This document shows, piece after piece, positions 1 through 7,966 of a stretch of 64,000 nt of DNA. Source of the stretch: Gammaproteobacteria bacterium (lineage in GTDB: Bacteria; Pseudomonadota; Gammaproteobacteria; Burkholderiales; Burkholderiaceae_C). A program made the position numbers and the translations under genes. The notes beneath the pieces are model-generated. The model was not told the origin of the DNA and searched no databases. It saw only the letters and a list, made by a program, of their open reading frames with translations. The stretch covers positions 62,001 through 126,000 of the forward strand of contig JAHJWB010000014.1 of the NCBI GenBank assembly GCA_018828125.1. The letters are read 5' to 3'. The stretch's first letter is position 1; each line of letters opens with the position of its first letter.

Positions 1-884
1 GCTTCAGCATCGAGGCCAAAACCGCTGCACCCCTGGTGCAGTCGCAAACATTGCTGGCCGATGTGCCCCAAAGCCGCATGTTTGACGAAATGCTCAAGCT
101 CTTGCAGACAGGCCACGCCATTGCCACCATCGAGCAACTGCGCAAGCTGGGCATGGCCAAGGGCATCTATCCCCTGCTGGACGTGGCGGTGGAGCGTGCC
201 GACAGCGCCTTTGTGAAAGCGGCCCTGGTCGACACCGACCGCCGCGTGAACGAAGGCAAGCCCGTGGCCCCCAGCTTCTTGCTGGCCTGCGTGTTGTGGG
301 AAGACGTGAGGAGCGGCTGGCAAGAACGCTTGAACCAGCGCCACCACCCGCTGCCTGCGCTGCAGGAGGCGATTGACGAGGTGTTCGACAAACGCATTGG
401 CGACGTGTCCGGTCGCGGCAAGCTGGCGGCCGACATGCGCGAGATCTGGGTCATGCAGCCGCGCTTTGAAAAGCGCGTGGGCAGCACGCCGTTTGGCATG
501 GTGATGCAGCCGCGTTTTCGGGCCGGTTTCGACTTCATGCGCCTGCGCGCCGATGTGGGCGAGGTCGGCGAAGCATTGGCCGAATGGTGGCAGGACTTCC
601 AGACCGCCGACGACGAGCGCCGCGAAGACCTGATGGACCAGGCCAAGGAAGAGCAGAAAGCCCGCCAGAAGTCACAACCCGTGGTCAAGCGCGTGCCCCG
701 CGCTGCGCCTGCAGCCGACGCGCGCGGACTGCCCCAAGGCGCTGGCGCAGATGCCAGCCCGGCCGATGGCGATGCTGAATTTCCCTCTGACGGTGGCGCG
801 CCCAAAAAACGACGCCGCCGTCGCCGTAAGCCCGGCGGTGGTGCCAGCGGTGAAGGCGCCGCGCCCGCCGCTGCAGGCGAGTGA
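1..884 (+). CDS. pcnB: Poly(A) polymerase I, C-terminal part (5' truncated by window)
   Basis: This is the last 293 codons of an open frame that enters the window at base 3, so the start and the nucleotidyltransferase head lie upstream. PcnB adds poly(A) tails to RNA 3' ends and so promotes RNA decay. What is visible is the tRNA-nucleotidyltransferase-like helical region typical of bacterial poly(A) polymerases, followed by a basic tail with a run of lysines and arginines near bases 805-830, a usual RNA-binding feature of PcnB. The stop overlaps the GTG start of folK, and pcnB-folK is a familiar betaproteobacterial gene order. The assignment rests on this sequence pattern and the neighbour; the catalytic residues cannot be checked here. 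Confidence 0.9.
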   Translation, partial: FSIEAKTAAPLVQSQTLLADVPQSRMFDEMLKLLQTGHAIATIEQLRKLGMAKGIYPLLDVAVERADSAFVKAALVDTDRRVNEGKPVAPSFLLACVLWEDVRSGWQERLNQRHHPLPALQEAIDEVFDKRIGDVSGRGKLAADMREIWVMQPRFEKRVGSTPFGMVMQPRFRAGFDFMRLRADVGEVGEALAEWWQDFQTADDERREDLMDQAKEEQKARQKSQPVVKRVPRAAPAADARGLPQGAGADASPADGDAEFPSDGGAPKKRRRRRRKPGGGASGEGAAPAAAGE

Positions 885-1438
885 CGCTAAGCGACGACGC
901 TGCGCGGGTGCCGCCCATGGCCGATCCAGTCCAAGCCGAGGCGGGTGTGGCGGTGTTCATCGGGTTGGGCGCCAACCTGGGCGACCGCAAAGCCGCCCTG
1001 CGTGATGCACTTGCGGCGCTGGGTCAAATGCCCGCCATCAAGGTGGTGCGTGTGTCACCGCTTTATGGCAGTGCACCGGTCGATGCGGGTGGCCCGGACT
1101 ACCTGAACGCAGTGGCCGAGCTGGCCACCACGCTGACTCCCCAGGCCCTGTTGCAGGCGCTGCAAACCATCGAACAGGCCGCAGGCCGCGAGCGGCCCTA
1201 CCGCAACGCCCCGCGCACGCTGGACCTGGACATCCTGTGGTTTGGCGACCGCGTGATCGACACCCCCGAACTCACCGTGCCCCATCCGCGCATGGCCGAG
1301 CGCGCCTTTGTGCTGCGCCCCCTGGCCGACCTGGAGCCCCAGCGCGTGGACGCCGCAGCATTGCAGGCGGTGGCGTCGCAGGACATCCACCCGCTGGAAG
1401 GGTCGGATTGGGCAGGTCTGGCAGATCCGGTGCGTTGA
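881..1438 (+). CDS. folK: HPPK, folate biosynthesis pyrophosphokinase
   Basis: FolK (2-amino-4-hydroxy-6-hydroxymethyl-dihydropteridine pyrophosphokinase) transfers pyrophosphate from ATP to 6-hydroxymethyl-7,8-dihydropterin in the cytoplasmic folate pathway. The protein has the family N-terminus GLGANLGD, the central RNAPRTLDLDIL segment that holds the two metal-binding aspartates, and the VPHPRMAERAFVLRPL block. The GTG at 881 gives 185 aa, overlaps the pcnB stop by four bases and has an AGG-containing site just upstream, which suggests translational coupling. The ATG at 917 would give 173 aa and also leaves the whole domain intact, so the exact start is open. Two hairpin repeats follow in the 361-base gap before the next gene. 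Confidence 0.93.
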   Translation: MTLSDDAARVPPMADPVQAEAGVAVFIGLGANLGDRKAALRDALAALGQMPAIKVVRVSPLYGSAPVDAGGPDYLNAVAELATTLTPQALLQALQTIEQAAGRERPYRNAPRTLDLDILWFGDRVIDTPELTVPHPRMAERAFVLRPLADLEPQRVDAAALQAVASQDIHPLEGSDWAGLADPVR

Positions 1439-1458
1439 GGGGCAGTCGCTCCTGAAAA

Positions 1459-1510
1459 GAGAGCTGCTCGCGCTTGATGGATAAGCGCTGGAGGCCAAAA
1501 TCAATTGGAT
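1459..1510 (+). repeat. Hairpin repeat family A, copy 1
   Basis: First of twelve copies of a short repeat in this window. The core is GCGCTT, six or seven variable bases, AAGCGC, followed by GAGGCCAAAA; it can fold as a hairpin. This copy shares the upstream extension CGCTCCTGAAA with copy 2, so the pair may be a local duplication. Confidence 0.85.
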
Positions 1511-1613
1511 TTGAGGGCGCTGCGGTGGCTTCTTTGATGAGCCGCCGCCAGATCAACCCCTGCGGATGCCGGGTTGTGCGCTGCAGGCTCACCCGATTTG
1601 TAGCGCTCCTGAA

Positions 1614-1668
1614 AGAGGAGCTACTAGCGCTTGATAGGTAAGCGCTAGAGGCCAAAAACACTTAAAAA
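1614..1668 (+). repeat. Hairpin repeat family A, copy 2
   Basis: Core CTAGCGCTT, variable bases, AAGCGCTAG, then AGGCCAAAAA. It lies about 150 bases after copy 1 in the same orientation. No gene was seen in 1439-1799 besides these repeats and the GC-rich element at its end. Confidence 0.85.
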
Positions 1669-1732
1669 TCTTCCCCGCGCGCCGGTTTGACCCGCACCGG
1701 ATGAATCCGGCGCGGCCCAACACCCGTGCCCC

Positions 1733-1799
1733 CGCGCAAGGGCCGCCCCGCTGCGCTGGGGGCGTCCCCCTTGGGGGAAGCGGCGCAGCCGCTCAGGGG
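1733..1799. repeat. GC-rich palindromic repeat family B, copy 1
   Basis: A GC-rich element with GGGGGCGTCCCCCTTGGGGG at its centre and GGCGCAGCCGCTCAGGGG at its right edge. It begins directly after the stop codon of the minus-strand Bug gene and could act as a transcript-end hairpin. A related copy lies at 5866-5910, again at the 3' end of a minus-strand gene. Confidence 0.65.
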
Positions 1800-2798
1800 T
1801 CAATCTACCTTCGCGCCAGACGCCTTCACCACTTGCTGGTATTTGGCGCGTTCGCTGGCCATGAAGGTGTCGAACTGCTGGGGTGTGCTGGTCACGGGCT
1901 CGGCCAGCAACAGGCCAAAGCGGGTCTTGGTTTCGGGCGCGTTGAGGGCCGCAACAAATGCCTTGCTCAGCTTCTCGATTACCGGCTTGGGTGTGGCGGC
2001 GGGTGCTACCAAGCCCCACCAGGTGTCGATCGCAAAACCCTTGAACGTGGCCGACAGTGGCGGCACGCCGGGCAGCGAAGGCGAAGCTTCGAGCGAGGTG
2101 ACGGCCAGCGCCTTCAGCTTGCCTGCGCGGATGTTGGGGGCTGCGGCCGCCAGGTTGTCGATATTGAAGTCCACCTCGCCGCCCAGCAAGGCCAGCTGCG
2201 CCGGGTTGGCGCCGCGGTAGGGGATGTGCAGCGCAAAGATGCCTGCGCGCTGTTTGAACATTTCGCCCGCCAGGTGGCCCGCGCTGCCGTTGCCGCCGCT
2301 ACCGTAGTTGAGCTTGGCGGGGTTGGCCTTGGCGTAAGCGATCAGGTCCGCCAGTGTGTTGATCTTGAGCTGCTCGGCCTTGGCGGCGTTGATGACCAGC
2401 ACATTGGGCACGCGCACCATTTGCGTGATGCCCGCAAAGTCCTTGGCTGCGTCATACGGCATGCGCGCGTACAGCCAGGGGTTGACGGCGTGGGTGGCCG
2501 TGGCGGCGATGCCGATGGTCAGGCCGTCGGGCGCAGCCTTTGCAATGGCGTCGGCGCCGATGTTGCCGCCTGCGCCGCCTTTGTTGTCGATGATGACCGT
2601 GCCCAACGAGTCACGCACACGCTCGGCCAGCGCGCGCGCTGTCACGTCGATGGGGCCACCCGGTGCGTAGGGCACGATCAGCCGAATGGGCTGTGCGGAA
2701 TCCTGCGCAAGCGCAACCGAAGTGGCAAAGGGGGATGAGAAAACCGCTGCAAGAGCAGCGCCGGCGAGGAGGTGGTTTCTGCGGTTCATGGGTGCCAT
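1800..2798 (-). CDS. Bug/TctC-family periplasmic solute-binding protein
   Basis: A 332-aa protein of the Bug family, extracytoplasmic receptors for carboxylates and related small acids that are greatly expanded in Burkholderiales. It starts with a signal peptide (about residues 1-32, ending near VALAQ), then the family block RLIVPYAPGGPIDVTAR and the DNKGGAGGNIGADAIA loop that contacts the ligand carboxylate in known Bug structures. No TctA/TctB membrane partners lie nearby. The gene is 37 bases downstream of the response regulator on the same strand, so kinase, regulator and Bug protein probably share a transcript, and the protein may serve in sensing. ATG 2789 is an alternative start; neither has a clear ribosome site. 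The ligand is unknown. Confidence 0.9.
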   Translation of the reverse strand: MAPMNRRNHLLAGAALAAVFSSPFATSVALAQDSAQPIRLIVPYAPGGPIDVTARALAERVRDSLGTVIIDNKGGAGGNIGADAIAKAAPDGLTIGIAATATHAVNPWLYARMPYDAAKDFAGITQMVRVPNVLVINAAKAEQLKINTLADLIAYAKANPAKLNYGSGGNGSAGHLAGEMFKQRAGIFALHIPYRGANPAQLALLGGEVDFNIDNLAAAAPNIRAGKLKALAVTSLEASPSLPGVPPLSATFKGFAIDTWWGLVAPAATPKPVIEKLSKAFVAALNAPETKTRFGLLLAEPVTSTPQQFDTFMASERAKYQQVVKASGAKVD

Positions 2799-2835
2799 TG
2801 TGCAAAAAAATCGTAAGAAAGCTTATGAAACCCTG

Positions 2836-3519
2836 TCATTGGGTGCGAAAAACATCTGCAGACAAGCCCAGGTCCTCGACGAGCATGCCCAGTTCGTGCG
2901 ACGTGCGGATGTCCAGTTTGAGGAAGATGGCCAGTCGGTGGGTGTCCACCGTGCGGGGGTCTATCGGGCGCTCGGGGTCCTGCTGGGCCAGGGCGCGGGC
3001 AGCTTCTTTGCTGCTGAGGCCGGTGGCCAACAGGCGTGCCACGGCTTGCTGGCGCGGGCTCAGGCCGTTCCAGCGCTCCATCAGCTGGTGACGGCGCTGG
3101 GCGCGCTGCGCTTCGACCTCTGACAAGGCCGCCGCTTTGGCGACGGTGCTCAGCAGCGTCTGCTCGTTGCAGGGTTTCTCCAGCCAGTCCACCGCCCCTT
3201 GTTTGACGGCCGCCACGGCAGAGGCCAGCTCGCCGTGGGCCGAAAGGAACACGGTCTTGAGCACCGTTTGCCGTCTTCGCATGTCTTCGAACACCTGCAG
3301 ACCGCTCATGCCGTCCATGCGCAGGTCCAGCAGCACGCAGCCGGGTTGTGCCAGGTCAGCCCGGGCCAGAAACTCTGGTCCGCTGCCATAGGTGTGCGGC
3401 GCGTAGCCACCCGCCAGCAGCAGGGCCGCCAGTGAATGGCGCACGCCCTCATCGTCATCCACGATGTGGACGGTGGCGGGCTCGGTTTCGTCAGATGGGG
3501 TGAGGGGGGCATCTGTCAT
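2836..3519 (-). CDS. FixJ/LuxR-type two-component response regulator
   Basis: A 227-aa DNA-binding response regulator. The receiver domain (about residues 15-130) has the acidic pair in IVDDDE, the phosphoacceptor aspartate at about 65 in VLLDLRMDG and the conserved lysine at about 115 in EKP. A LuxR-type helix-turn-helix follows (about 150-210). The turn between its two DNA-binding helices is longer than usual: about seven or eight extra residues (QQDPERPI) sit before the PRTVDTHR segment. Its ATG overlaps the kinase stop by four bases, so the two are a cognate pair and probably translated together. A Bug-family gene follows closely, making a dicarboxylate or other organic acid a likely signal; this is inference. 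Confidence 0.92.
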   Translation of the reverse strand: MTDAPLTPSDETEPATVHIVDDDEGVRHSLAALLLAGGYAPHTYGSGPEFLARADLAQPGCVLLDLRMDGMSGLQVFEDMRRRQTVLKTVFLSAHGELASAVAAVKQGAVDWLEKPCNEQTLLSTVAKAAALSEVEAQRAQRRHQLMERWNGLSPRQQAVARLLATGLSSKEAARALAQQDPERPIDPRTVDTHRLAIFLKLDIRTSHELGMLVEDLGLSADVFRTQ

Positions 3520-5735
3520 GGGGTGGGCGCCTGGGGCAAACGGATTTCAAAGATTGCGCCGCCACCTTCGCGGTTGCGGGCCAGCAGCTCGCCGCCCATG
3601 CTCTCCACAATCGAGCGGCAGATGTTGAGGCCCAGACCCAGTCCGTCGGAGCGGGTGGTGAAGAACGGTTCGAACAGCCGCTCGGCGATTTCGGGTGGCA
3701 GGCCTGGGCCCCGGTCCAGTACCTGCAGCGATGCCTGGCCTGCGTCGGTGGTGGTGCGCAGCAGTAGCTCTTGGGGGTGTGCGGCAGTGTGCAGGGCCTT
3801 GGCTGCAGTCTGCATGGCCTGCATCGCTTGCAGGGCATTCAGCCCCAGATTGAGCACCACCTGCTCCAGCAGCACGCGGTCTGCGTGCACCTGCACAGGG
3901 GCATGCGCCAGGTCCAATCGCACCACTACGCCATGGCGCCGGGCCTCGGCGCGCAGCAGCAGGTCCAGCGATTGGTCCACGGCCGCATTCAGGTCGCAGG
4001 GCTCGCGCGCTTCGGGGTGCTGTCGAACCCAGCGGCGGATGCGTCCCACGATGTCGGCGGCGCGCAGTGCCTGGGCCGACAGGGCCGCGAGGCTGTCGTT
4101 CAGCAGCTCGGTTTTGCCCTGCGTGGCCAGCGAGCGGGCTGCGGCCGCGTAGTTGACCAGGGCGGCCAGCGGCTGGTTCAGCTCGTGTGCCAGGGTGGAG
4201 GCCATCTCACCCACAGTGATCACGCGCTGCACGCGCTGCAATTGCGCCTCGCGCTGTTGCTGCTGTTCTTCGGCGCGTTTCTGGGCAGTGATGTCCACCA
4301 CCGAACTCATCCAGCCGATGTGCCTGCCGTCGCCATCGATGAGCTGCGCCGTGTAGAACATGGTGTACACGTCCGATCCATTGCGGTGCCGCAGCCGGTT
4401 TTCATTGCCCTGGGGCGCGGCTTTGCCAGCCAGCGCGGTGTCACTGTCGTTCCAGTGCCGGTCCAGGTCGTCCGGGTGCCAGTAGGGGTAGGGCGGCAGG
4501 CAGCCGATGAGTTCGTCCGCGCTGTAGCCCACCATGTCGCACATGGCAGCGTTCACGTAGACGATGCGGCCTTCCAGGTCGCGGGCGCGCATGCCCACCA
4601 GCAGCGAGTCTTCCATCGACTGGCGAAACGCCTGCGCCTGCTGCAGTGCATGGGTGCGCTCCAGCACCCGCTGCTCCAGTTCAATCCGGGCCTGCCGGTT
4701 TTCTTGCAGGCGCCGCTCTCGCAGCTGCCAGTACAGGGCGCCCAGCACCAGCAAGCCGGAGGCCAGGGTGGCCAGTGCCCACGCCTGCTGCCGGGCCTGG
4801 GCCACCCCCTTGCTGTCTGCGGTCAGGGTCAGCGTCCAGCCCAGATCGTGCAGGGGTTCTTCAAATGCCAGATAGGTCTTGCGGCTGTCTGGAAGCGCCA
4901 GTTCCACGCCGGGTTGGTCGTCGCGCTGGCGCGTCTTCCAGGGCACGGGCTCTGGCGCCCAGCGTGCGCCGTACTGCTCGTCGTGTTGCACCTGCAGCAC
5001 CTCTTGCGCGGTCAGCGGGCGGGTGGTCTTGTACAGCCAGGGCGCGACCGAACCCAGGAAGAGAATGCCGCGCTCGTCCGCCAGAAACACCGGGTCGCGC
5101 AGTTGTGCCCAGGTGTCCACTATGGGCTGCATTTGCACCTTGACGGCCACCACGCCGATGACCCTGCCGTCCTCGTAGACAGGGGCAGACGCGAACAGGC
5201 CAGGCTCTCCAGTGGTCTTGCCAACGCCGTAAAAGCGCCCGGCCTGCCCCTGCAGCGCATCGCGAAAATACGGCCGGTTGCGGTAGTTCTGGTCCACAAA
5301 GCTGCTGGGGGTGTTCCAGTTGCTGGATGCCAGCGTGAGGCCATTGGGGTCCATCACATACAGCGTGTCCGATCCCGCGTTGGCGTTCACGGTCTGCAAA
5401 TAGGTGTTGGCCGCATCCCGCACACTGCGGGCGTCGGGGTTTCGCAGCAGGGCTGCCACCAGGGGCTGCTGCGCGGCGGTAAAGGGCAGGTAGCTGTAGC
5501 GGGTGGCCACCCCCCGAAGAGCCAGTGCCTGCACCTCGCCGGATCGGCGCAGGTTGTCCCATTGGGTGTCCAGCTCGTTGCGGGTCGCCCATTCGCCTGC
5601 GCCCAACACCAGCAATACCGCCAGGCTCAACACGGCCGCCATGGGACCCGTACCGCGCAGGGCCCGGCGCATCCGGTTCGTCGGAAAGACCCGGCTCGTC
5701 GCGCCGTGCGTGGGCTGGGTTACGCGGCGTTCCAT
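3516..5735 (-). CDS. Membrane sensor histidine kinase, Cache-PAS-HisKA-HATPase
   Basis: A 739-aa inner-membrane kinase of DctB/FixL character. From the N-terminus: transmembrane helix (about 32-48), periplasmic Cache-like double-PAS region (about 50-310) with the block RNRPYFRDAL typical of DctB-like sensors, second membrane helix (about 319-337), coiled coil, cytoplasmic PAS (about 376-486), HisKA with the phosphoacceptor in STLAHELNQPLA (His at about 517), and a HATPase_c domain with DRGPGL and GLGLGL boxes. It autophosphorylates and hands phosphate to the overlapping response regulator. ATG 5735 was chosen; a GTG at 5762 would add nine residues. The linked Bug protein could present the ligand to the Cache domain, but no sequence feature proves this. 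Confidence 0.92.
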   Translation of the reverse strand: MERRVTQPTHGATSRVFPTNRMRRALRGTGPMAAVLSLAVLLVLGAGEWATRNELDTQWDNLRRSGEVQALALRGVATRYSYLPFTAAQQPLVAALLRNPDARSVRDAANTYLQTVNANAGSDTLYVMDPNGLTLASSNWNTPSSFVDQNYRNRPYFRDALQGQAGRFYGVGKTTGEPGLFASAPVYEDGRVIGVVAVKVQMQPIVDTWAQLRDPVFLADERGILFLGSVAPWLYKTTRPLTAQEVLQVQHDEQYGARWAPEPVPWKTRQRDDQPGVELALPDSRKTYLAFEEPLHDLGWTLTLTADSKGVAQARQQAWALATLASGLLVLGALYWQLRERRLQENRQARIELEQRVLERTHALQQAQAFRQSMEDSLLVGMRARDLEGRIVYVNAAMCDMVGYSADELIGCLPPYPYWHPDDLDRHWNDSDTALAGKAAPQGNENRLRHRNGSDVYTMFYTAQLIDGDGRHIGWMSSVVDITAQKRAEEQQQQREAQLQRVQRVITVGEMASTLAHELNQPLAALVNYAAAARSLATQGKTELLNDSLAALSAQALRAADIVGRIRRWVRQHPEAREPCDLNAAVDQSLDLLLRAEARRHGVVVRLDLAHAPVQVHADRVLLEQVVLNLGLNALQAMQAMQTAAKALHTAAHPQELLLRTTTDAGQASLQVLDRGPGLPPEIAERLFEPFFTTRSDGLGLGLNICRSIVESMGGELLARNREGGGAIFEIRLPQAPTP

Positions 5736-5865
5736 CGTCGTATGCTGCCCCCGTCTCTGCACAGAGCCACAAAGGCCCGTCCTTGACTACCGCCGCAATC
5801 GATGAGAACCGGCACGAACCCTGCCTGTGCACCCGTGGATCTGGCTTCGCCAGTCCACCGGGTGC

Positions 5866-5910
5866 GTCCCCCCTCGGGGGGGAAGACGCGCAGCGCCTCA
5901 GGGGGGCCCA
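5866..5910. repeat. GC-rich palindromic repeat family B, copy 2
   Basis: Centre CCCCCCTCGGGGGG flanked by GACGCGCAGCGCCTCAGGGG; it resembles the element at 1733-1799. Here the element contains the TGA stop of the flavin reductase gene, so the last codons of that gene (Gly-Pro-Pro-stop) are made of repeat sequence. Confidence 0.65.
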
Positions 5911-6965
5911 TGTTTATCGGCCTCGGAGGTGAAGGCGTCCGCGAAGAACTCTTCGGGCGGAAGACCGCGGTGGGCGCTGTAGGCGTCGCGTGCCGAGTCC
6001 ACCACGATGGGGGCGCCGCAGGCATACACCTGGTGGCCCGAGAGGTCTGCGAAGTCGTCCATCACCGCCTGATGCACAAAGCCGGTGCGGCCTGACCAGC
6101 CGTCTTCCGCTGTCGTATCGGATACCACGGGCACGTAGGTCAGGTGCGGCATTTCGGCCACGCGCGCCAGCATCCAGTCGTGCAGGTACAAGTCGCCGGG
6201 CCGGCGGCCGCCCCAGTACAACACCGTGGGCCGCGTGATGCCCTTGAACTGCATGTGCTCGATCAGGGCTTTGATGGGTGCAAAGCCGGTGCCTGAAGCC
6301 AGCAGCACGATGGGCTTGCTGGAGTCTTCGCGCAAGAAGAAGCTGCCGAAGGGGCCTTCCACCCGCAGAATTTCTTTTTCCTTCATGGCGCTGAACACGT
6401 GGTCGGTGAACTTTCCGCCCGGCATGTGGCGGATGTGCAGTTCCACCCCCGGCGCCTCCGTCTGGGTGTGTGGGGCATTGGCCATCGAATAGGCGCGGCG
6501 AGCGCCATCACGCAGGATGAATTCAATGTACTGGCCCGCGTGGTAGCGGAAGGTGTCTGCAGCGGGAAGCTGCAGGCGCACCTGCATCACGTCGTGCGAC
6601 TTTTTCTCTAGCGTGGACACCCGCACCGGCATCTTCTTGATGGGGTAGGCGCTTTCGTCGGTGACTTGGCGCGACTCCAGCACCACGTCGGTCAGAGCCT
6701 CTGCGCAGCAGGTCAGCACCAGGCCTGCGGCTTCTTCGTCGGCGGTGAGCGCCTTGGACTGGTGCTCGCCATGGTGCACGGCACCGCTGATTTTTTTGCA
6801 TTTGCACGACCCACAGGCGCCGTCCTTGCAGCCATAGGGCAGGCCCACGCCGCTGCGGATGGCAGCCGCCAGGATGGGCTCGCCCGCATTGGCACTGAAA
6901 GCGCGGCCGCTGGGCTGCACGGTGATCTGAAACGCTGCGGGGGTGGCAGCCTCTGCGCTGGTCAT
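5898..6965 (-). CDS. 2Fe-2S ferredoxin-domain NAD(P)H flavin reductase (AscD/DdhD-like)
   Basis: A 355-aa electron-transfer protein with three modules: an N-terminal plant-type [2Fe-2S] ferredoxin domain (cysteines in YGCKDGACGSCKC and LTCC), a flavin-binding barrel with RAYSMAN, and an NAD-binding domain with GTGFAPIKALIE. The order matches CDP-6-deoxy-glucoseen reductases such as AscD, and also the reductases of oxygenases. No dideoxysugar genes lie nearby, so the sugar role is unlikely; a general reductase role, for example for a distant oxygenase such as the orphan Rieske protein at 59.5 kb, is possible but unproven. It is divergent from the epimerase gene with 49 bases between starts. 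Confidence 0.88.
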   Translation of the reverse strand: MTSAEAATPAAFQITVQPSGRAFSANAGEPILAAAIRSGVGLPYGCKDGACGSCKCKKISGAVHHGEHQSKALTADEEAAGLVLTCCAEALTDVVLESRQVTDESAYPIKKMPVRVSTLEKKSHDVMQVRLQLPAADTFRYHAGQYIEFILRDGARRAYSMANAPHTQTEAPGVELHIRHMPGGKFTDHVFSAMKEKEILRVEGPFGSFFLREDSSKPIVLLASGTGFAPIKALIEHMQFKGITRPTVLYWGGRRPGDLYLHDWMLARVAEMPHLTYVPVVSDTTAEDGWSGRTGFVHQAVMDDFADLSGHQVYACGAPIVVDSARDAYSAHRGLPPEEFFADAFTSEADKHGPP

Positions 6966-7014
6966 GTTGTAGGTATCCTCGGAGTCGACACAAGCTAAGC
7001 AAACGGACCTGATT

Positions 7015-7959
7015 TTGCCTTCAAACCAAAACCCCCTCGGTGCCCTGCCAGCGCGCTTTCGCCGTGAACGCTTGCTGATCGTGGGCTGCGGGGATGTCGG
7101 ACAACGGGTGTTGCGCAATCTGCAGACCGGCCCCGGGGCTGGGCGCATGCGGGTGCTGGCGCTTACCTCCAGCGATGCCCGGGTGGCCGGGCTGCGCGCC
7201 CAGGGCGCCACACCCTTGGTAGGAAACCTGGACGCGGTCGGCACGTTGCGGCGATTGTCCGGCGTGGCCACACGGGTGTTGCATCTGGCCCCCCCCCCCG
7301 GTGAAGGCGCTGGAGGCACCGCTTGGTGGCGCGACCCGCGCACGGCAGCGCTGGCCCAGGCGCTGCGTCTGCGCGGCCTGCCGGTATCCCTGGTTTATGC
7401 GTCCACCAGCGGGGTGTATGGCGACTGCCAGGGCGATCTGGTGGCAGAGACACGGGCCGTCGCCCCGGCCACCCCTCGGGCGCAGCGCCGGGTGAATGCC
7501 GAACGTGCTGTGCGACACCTGGGGCGGGCGGGGGTGCGGGCCAGCGTCCTGCGCATTCCGGGCATTTACGCGCCCGACCGTGAGGGGGGCACGCCTGAGG
7601 CCCGCCTGCGCAGGGGCACCCCGGTGTTGTGCGCGGAGGATGACGTTTTTACCAACCACATCCACGCTGACGATCTGGCACGCGCCTGCATCGCGGCACT
7701 GTGGCGCGGCCGCCCGCAACGGGCCTACAACGTAAGTGATTCCACCCACATGAAGATGGGCGACTACTTTGACCTGGCGGCGGACCTGTATGGCCTGCCC
7801 CGCCCTCCGCGGGTCCCCCGCAGCGGCGCGCAAGAACACCTGTCGTTAATGTTGTTGAGTTTCATGAGTGAATCGCGTCGGCTGGACAACCACCGCATGC
7901 TGCGTGAGCTGGGGGTGCGCCTTCGCTACCCCAGCGTGGCCGAAGGCCTGCACGTTTGA
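7015..7959 (+). CDS. NAD(P)-dependent epimerase/SDR-like protein (YeeZ-like)
   Basis: A 314-aa protein with an N-terminal Rossmann motif (VGCGDVGQRV) and an extended-SDR layout, including the STSGVYGD segment where family members carry the catalytic Ser/Tyr region. It resembles the uncharacterised YeeZ-type epimerase family. The ORF opens with a TTG at 7015; no better ATG lies ahead of the Rossmann fold, and the true start is uncertain. There is no sugar-nucleotide context, and the substrate is unknown. Confidence 0.8.
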   Translation: MPSNQNPLGALPARFRRERLLIVGCGDVGQRVLRNLQTGPGAGRMRVLALTSSDARVAGLRAQGATPLVGNLDAVGTLRRLSGVATRVLHLAPPPGEGAGGTAWWRDPRTAALAQALRLRGLPVSLVYASTSGVYGDCQGDLVAETRAVAPATPRAQRRVNAERAVRHLGRAGVRASVLRIPGIYAPDREGGTPEARLRRGTPVLCAEDDVFTNHIHADDLARACIAALWRGRPQRAYNVSDSTHMKMGDYFDLAADLYGLPRPPRVPRSGAQEHLSLMLLSFMSESRRLDNHRMLRELGVRLRYPSVAEGLHV

Positions 7960-7966
7960 CGCAGTT

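Noticed and set aside
3771-5786. 671-codon plus-strand frame opposite the sensor kinase
   Set aside because: Antisense to a clear kinase; no domain in the translation.
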